Assembly: GCF_029360765.1 (NCBI RefSeq)
Contig: NZ_JARKNA010000017.1
Location: 62,001-126,000 of the forward strand
DNA: 64,000 nucleotides
Reading direction: 5' to 3'
Source: Terrimonas pollutisoli
GTDB taxonomy: Bacteria > Bacteroidota > Bacteroidia > Chitinophagales > Chitinophagaceae
In this document: positions 61,671 through 64,000 of the stretch, piece after piece
How the letters are laid out: each line of letters opens with the position of its first letter
How positions within the stretch are numbered: the stretch's first letter is position 1
Program-made: the position numbers and the translations under genes
Notes under the pieces: generated by a model
The model's input: the letters and a program-made list of their open reading frames with translations, nothing else
Told to the model about the DNA's origin: nothing
Database searches by the model: none

Positions 61671-61860
61671 GTTTTTTTTGTTTGCGCAGCTTGATAGCTT
61701 CTTTCAAAGGAATAAGCGTTTCTTTCCGAAGTTTTGCTCTGTCGTACGCTTTGACAGCGGAAAGTTCCTCTCTTTCTTCAAGGAGTTTTTCATAATCTTT
61801 TATTGAAAGAATTACTGCTATTTTTTTTCCTTTTCTATCTGTTACGATTTGGGGTGCCAT
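61663..61860 (-). CDS. Phd/YefM-family antitoxin
   Basis: 65 residues. The N-terminal IVTDRKGKKIAVILSIKDYEKLLEEREELSAVKAYD matches the Phd/YefM DNA-binding fold, with V-I-L-S-x-x-D-Y-E-K-L/E. The C-terminal tail (LIPLKEAIKLRKQKKHA) is the flexible, toxin-wrapping part. It neutralises the RelE-like toxin and represses the pair by binding their promoter. It is 57 bases downstream of a SET gene on the same strand. Confidence 0.88.
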   Translation of the reverse strand: MAPQIVTDRKGKKIAVILSIKDYEKLLEEREELSAVKAYDRAKLRKETLIPLKEAIKLRKQKKHA

Positions 61861-61917
61861 ACAAACTCTTTTGATAAAGTTACTATAGAAACAAATATTT
61901 ATTGCCTGGTAAACTGG

Positions 61918-62334
61918 TCAATCATAACCTTCAACTTCCGCCACATCTTCGTAATTGATAAAAAGTTCCGTTCCGGCTGGAATGTCTGTCAAGGCCTCAA
62001 AATATTCACCATCGTTTATAGAAATTACATTGGGTGAAGACGAATGGTTAAGATAATTTACGAGGTCCATCACTTTGAAACCGTAGTCCGGCACATAATA
62101 GTCGTCATCATCAAAAAGGCAATAAGTTTCAATTAATGAACGGGAATGCGCCGGAAGTTTTTCCACCTCGGCAATAGGAAGCTTTATCCAGTTGCCTACA
62201 TTTTTGGAAAAAATATCACGGCAGCCCTTAGGAATATCGGCAATCGCAAACACACCGATGCCATGTACCACTGAAGGTTTTAAAGCAATATAAGTTTGTT
62301 GCGACAGTTCCTTCAGGAGTTCTTCCTTAGTCAT
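61918..62334 (-). CDS. SET-domain protein (candidate lysine methyltransferase), copy B
   Basis: 138 residues, essentially one SET domain. VVHGIGVFAIADIPKG is the N-terminal SET strand pair, NYLNHSSSPN the R-F-x-N-H-S-C-x-P-N equivalent that binds S-adenosylmethionine, and ELFINYED the E-x-x-x-x-Y catalytic strand. A short insert rich in acid (LFDDDDYYVPDYG) lies between. Bacterial SET proteins methylate protein lysines in some cases. It forms a tight cluster with a 52-residue Lys-rich protein gene and a second SET gene upstream. Confidence 0.88.
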   Translation of the reverse strand: MTKEELLKELSQQTYIALKPSVVHGIGVFAIADIPKGCRDIFSKNVGNWIKLPIAEVEKLPAHSRSLIETYCLFDDDDYYVPDYGFKVMDLVNYLNHSSSPNVISINDGEYFEALTDIPAGTELFINYEDVAEVEGYD

Positions 62335-62360
62335 AATTTTTTTGATGATAAGTTGCCGGG

Positions 62361-62519
62361 TTAGCTGCCTCTTTGTGATCCGGTATTTGCCTGTTTAGAT
62401 ACAAAACCCGAAGATTTGGGTTTTTGAATAAACTTCGAACCGCCTTTGTTAGCAGCTGCTGCAGACTTCTTATTATCTTTCTTTTTGCCTTTATTATTTT
62501 GCTGGTTTAACAATGACAT
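62361..62519 (-). CDS. Lys-rich 52-residue protein between two SET genes
   Basis: A small open frame with ATG at 62519 and stop at 62361. The protein is strongly basic and low in hydrophobics: MSLLNQQNNKGKKKDNKKSA, AAANKGGSKFIQKPKSSGFV and SKQANTGSQRGS. No domain is recognised. Composition (Lys, Gly, Ser, Ala) recalls histone tails and disordered nucleic-acid-binding proteins. It lies 26 bases before one SET gene and 52 after the other, all on one strand. A role as SET substrate is inference. A similar tail could also bind RNA or ribosomes. Confidence 0.55.
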   Translation of the reverse strand: MSLLNQQNNKGKKKDNKKSAAAANKGGSKFIQKPKSSGFVSKQANTGSQRGS

Positions 62520-62571
62520 AGTTAGGGATTTTTATGTTTGTAAATATAAAAAATAATCGCGGAAGATTGGG

Positions 62572-62994
62572 TTACTTCTTACCATCCAATTTAATGTTAT
62601 GGCGAATGGCGTCCCAGTATTCTTTTCCATAGGACACCAGTATTTCGGAGTTGGCTGGAATATCCTTGGTTGCTTCAATAAAGACCCGGTAGCTTTCTTC
62701 CACATAGGCAGAATTATTTGACAGCCCTTTACTTTTCTGCAATCCTTTGGCGTCATTGGCATAACGTCCCAATGCTTTTTTATAGGTATGGGCATCCAGC
62801 ACATGATTTTTGTTGATGTAATAAATGTAACCGTTGGCACCATCATCATGTTTCACCTCCTTCCAGGTTGTTGCTCTCCCTTTGTACTCGACGATGCGTG
62901 TTCCTTTGGGAATAAATTTTTTAGTAAATAGTCCCTTGCCGGAGCCTGGAATGCTGGACCGTTTTACAAACAACTGCTTTTCTAAAAGTGCCAT
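62572..62994 (-). CDS. SET-domain protein (candidate lysine methyltransferase), copy A
   Basis: 140 residues from the ATG at 62994 (MALLEKQLFVKRSSIPGSGKG); an in-frame start 20 codons upstream lacks family features. SET motifs: SIPGSGKGLFTKKFIPKGTRIVEY in two parts at the start, RYANDAKG in place of the NHSC motif, and EILVSYGKEYW for the catalytic Tyr. The NHSC position is degenerate, as in several bacterial SET proteins. It heads the SET-small basic-SET group on the minus strand, divergent from the cytochrome c fusion gene. Confidence 0.87.
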   Translation of the reverse strand: MALLEKQLFVKRSSIPGSGKGLFTKKFIPKGTRIVEYKGRATTWKEVKHDDGANGYIYYINKNHVLDAHTYKKALGRYANDAKGLQKSKGLSNNSAYVEESYRVFIEATKDIPANSEILVSYGKEYWDAIRHNIKLDGKK

Positions 62995-63126
62995 CGTGCT
63001 TGTCCCCAATTTTTTAAAGACGCGAAGATATAGGCTATTACGATGAACTAACAAATGTTATCAGCAAAGAGTTGTTATTTTTGATAGTGTTACCGGATTC
63101 ACTCCTTATTTTCAAATTACGGGCTC

Positions 63127-64000
63127 ATGTCAAGGATTTTTATTACGATCGGTGTTATTATACTCAGTATCGTTTGCTTTAGCTGGATGAGTTTTCCTGA
63201 TGATCCAATCATTAATAATGCAAACGTGATCGATTCGGCCAGGGCAAGAAAGAACTATGAAAATTATTGTGGTGGCTGTCACGGTGAAAAAATGGATGCT
63301 TTTGTTGACAGGAACTGGAAGCATGGTAACACAAAAGAAGACCTGTGGAAGGGAATCAAGATGGGTTATGCCGATGAGGGTATGCCGGCTTATGATAGTG
63401 CATTTACCGATGAAGAGATTATGGAGCTGGCTGAATATATCCTGACTGGTATTGAAAACGTAAAACGGTATCAATTTCAAAATACACCGGTCGTAACGAA
63501 TTATTTTGAGTCAAAGGATATCAATATCAAGCTGGATACTATCGCCAGTGGATTGAATGCTCCCTGGGGCATAGCGTTTTTGCCCGGCAATGAATTATTG
63601 GTGACGGATAAAACGGGTAAACTGTACCGGGTAATGAAAAATAGAACCCGCGAAGAGATCACAGGTGTTCCGGAGGTGTTGAGTGAAGGACAGGGTGGCC
63701 TGATGGATGTGGTGCTCCATCCTAAGTATAAGAAAAATAAGTTTATTTATTTGTCATATTCAGCCTCAAAGATAGAAGGACAAACAACATTGGCTACTAC
63801 GGCCATTATGCGGGCAAAGCTGGATGGTAATAAACTCACAGATCAAAAGCTAATCTTTGAAGCATATCCTTATTCCAGGACGAAACATCACTATGGTTCC
63901 AGGATGGTATTTGATAAAAAAGGCTTTTTATTTTTCTCGGTCGGGGAGAGAGGTAATGAAAAAGAAAACCCGCAGACATTGGCGAATGATTTGGGAAAAA
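63127..64000 (+). CDS. Cytochrome c / glucose-sorbosone dehydrogenase fusion (3' partial)
   Basis: Open from the ATG at 63127 to the window edge (291 codons so far). An N-terminal membrane or signal segment (IFITIGVIILSIVCFSW) is followed by a class I cytochrome c domain with YCGGCHGEK (CxxCH, about residues 44-48) and the Met-type ligand region GMPAY. From about residue 130 a beta-propeller begins: LNAPWGIAFLPGNELLVTD, GGLMDVVLHPKY, KFIYLSYS and HYGSRMVFD, typical of PQQ-dependent sugar/sorbosone dehydrogenases. It would oxidise a sugar or alcohol in the periplasm and pass electrons to its own haem. The ccm genes in the window could supply its maturation. Confidence 0.9.
   Translation, partial: MSRIFITIGVIILSIVCFSWMSFPDDPIINNANVIDSARARKNYENYCGGCHGEKMDAFVDRNWKHGNTKEDLWKGIKMGYADEGMPAYDSAFTDEEIMELAEYILTGIENVKRYQFQNTPVVTNYFESKDINIKLDTIASGLNAPWGIAFLPGNELLVTDKTGKLYRVMKNRTREEITGVPEVLSEGQGGLMDVVLHPKYKKNKFIYLSYSASKIEGQTTLATTAIMRAKLDGNKLTDQKLIFEAYPYSRTKHHYGSRMVFDKKGFLFFSVGERGNEKENPQTLANDLGK

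Noticed and set aside
63130..63480. 116-residue minus-strand frame at the right end
   Set aside because: Antisense to the cytochrome c domain, whose CxxCH motif and continuing propeller frame on the plus strand are far better supported.

Overview
The window looks like a chromosomal segment of a Bacteroidota bacterium, most likely of the Chitinophagaceae type. The signs are Bacteroidota-specific families (DUF4294, GIN-domain lipoprotein, TonB-like transducers, LytS/LytTR pairs, an IntDOT-like integrase), a Cys-type CcmE, bacillithiol genes (bshB1, bstA), scarce Shine-Dalgarno sequences and repeated TAnnTTTG promoter boxes. No rRNA is present; one tRNA-Lys(UUU) is.

Layout. (1) 1-3730 is the end of a glycan-degradation locus: the tail of a GH110-like beta-helix enzyme, a large secreted TIM-barrel protein, and the 5' stub of a GH95 alpha-fucosidase cut off at about 3730. 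(2) 3730-15257 reads as a decayed genomic island next to tRNA-Lys. Two direct copies of a degenerate recombinase-like repeat (3730-3945, 12936-13149) flank an intact cassette (TetR, TolC, adaptor, RND pump, SDR, SRPBCC lipoprotein, thioesterase). Beyond lie wrecks of an HxlR regulator, a DUF1016/YhcG nuclease and an arm-type tyrosine recombinase. A 13-base palindrome occurs both in the tetR promoter and before tolC, so the pump circuit is readable from sequence. (3) 15.5-23.2 kb: purE and purK separated by a second RND efflux operon. (4) 23.3-37.4 kb: housekeeping and stress genes (hpd, L,D-transpeptidase, aspartate kinase, fbp, CAP protein, orphan ABC ATPase, FKBP, bstA, Nudix, HAD, folC, macro domain, TonB-like protein, CHRD lipoprotein). 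(5) 37.6-50.4 kb, nearly all on the minus strand: MATE pump, radical SAM enzyme, polyamine genes (arginase-family, aguA, aguB), desaturase, bshB1, DUF4294 protein, ccmF and ccmE. (6) 50.7-61.4 kb: acyl-CoA dehydrogenase, envelope proteins, two paralogous LytS/LytTR systems, a serine hydrolase, yggS and an intradiol-dioxygenase-like lipoprotein. (7) 61.4-64 kb: a RelE/Phd-type toxin-antitoxin pair, two SET-domain genes around a 52-residue Lys-rich protein, and the start of a cytochrome c-sorbosone dehydrogenase fusion running off the window.

Most notable: the SET/small basic protein/SET cluster; three MITE-like elements with CCCCTAAAGGGG ends lying flush between co-directional genes and supplying coding sequence to two of them; the island and its repeat pair; the duplicated TetR operator; and a tandem 7-base repeat inside yggS. 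Functions rest on family recognition by eye. No database search was run.
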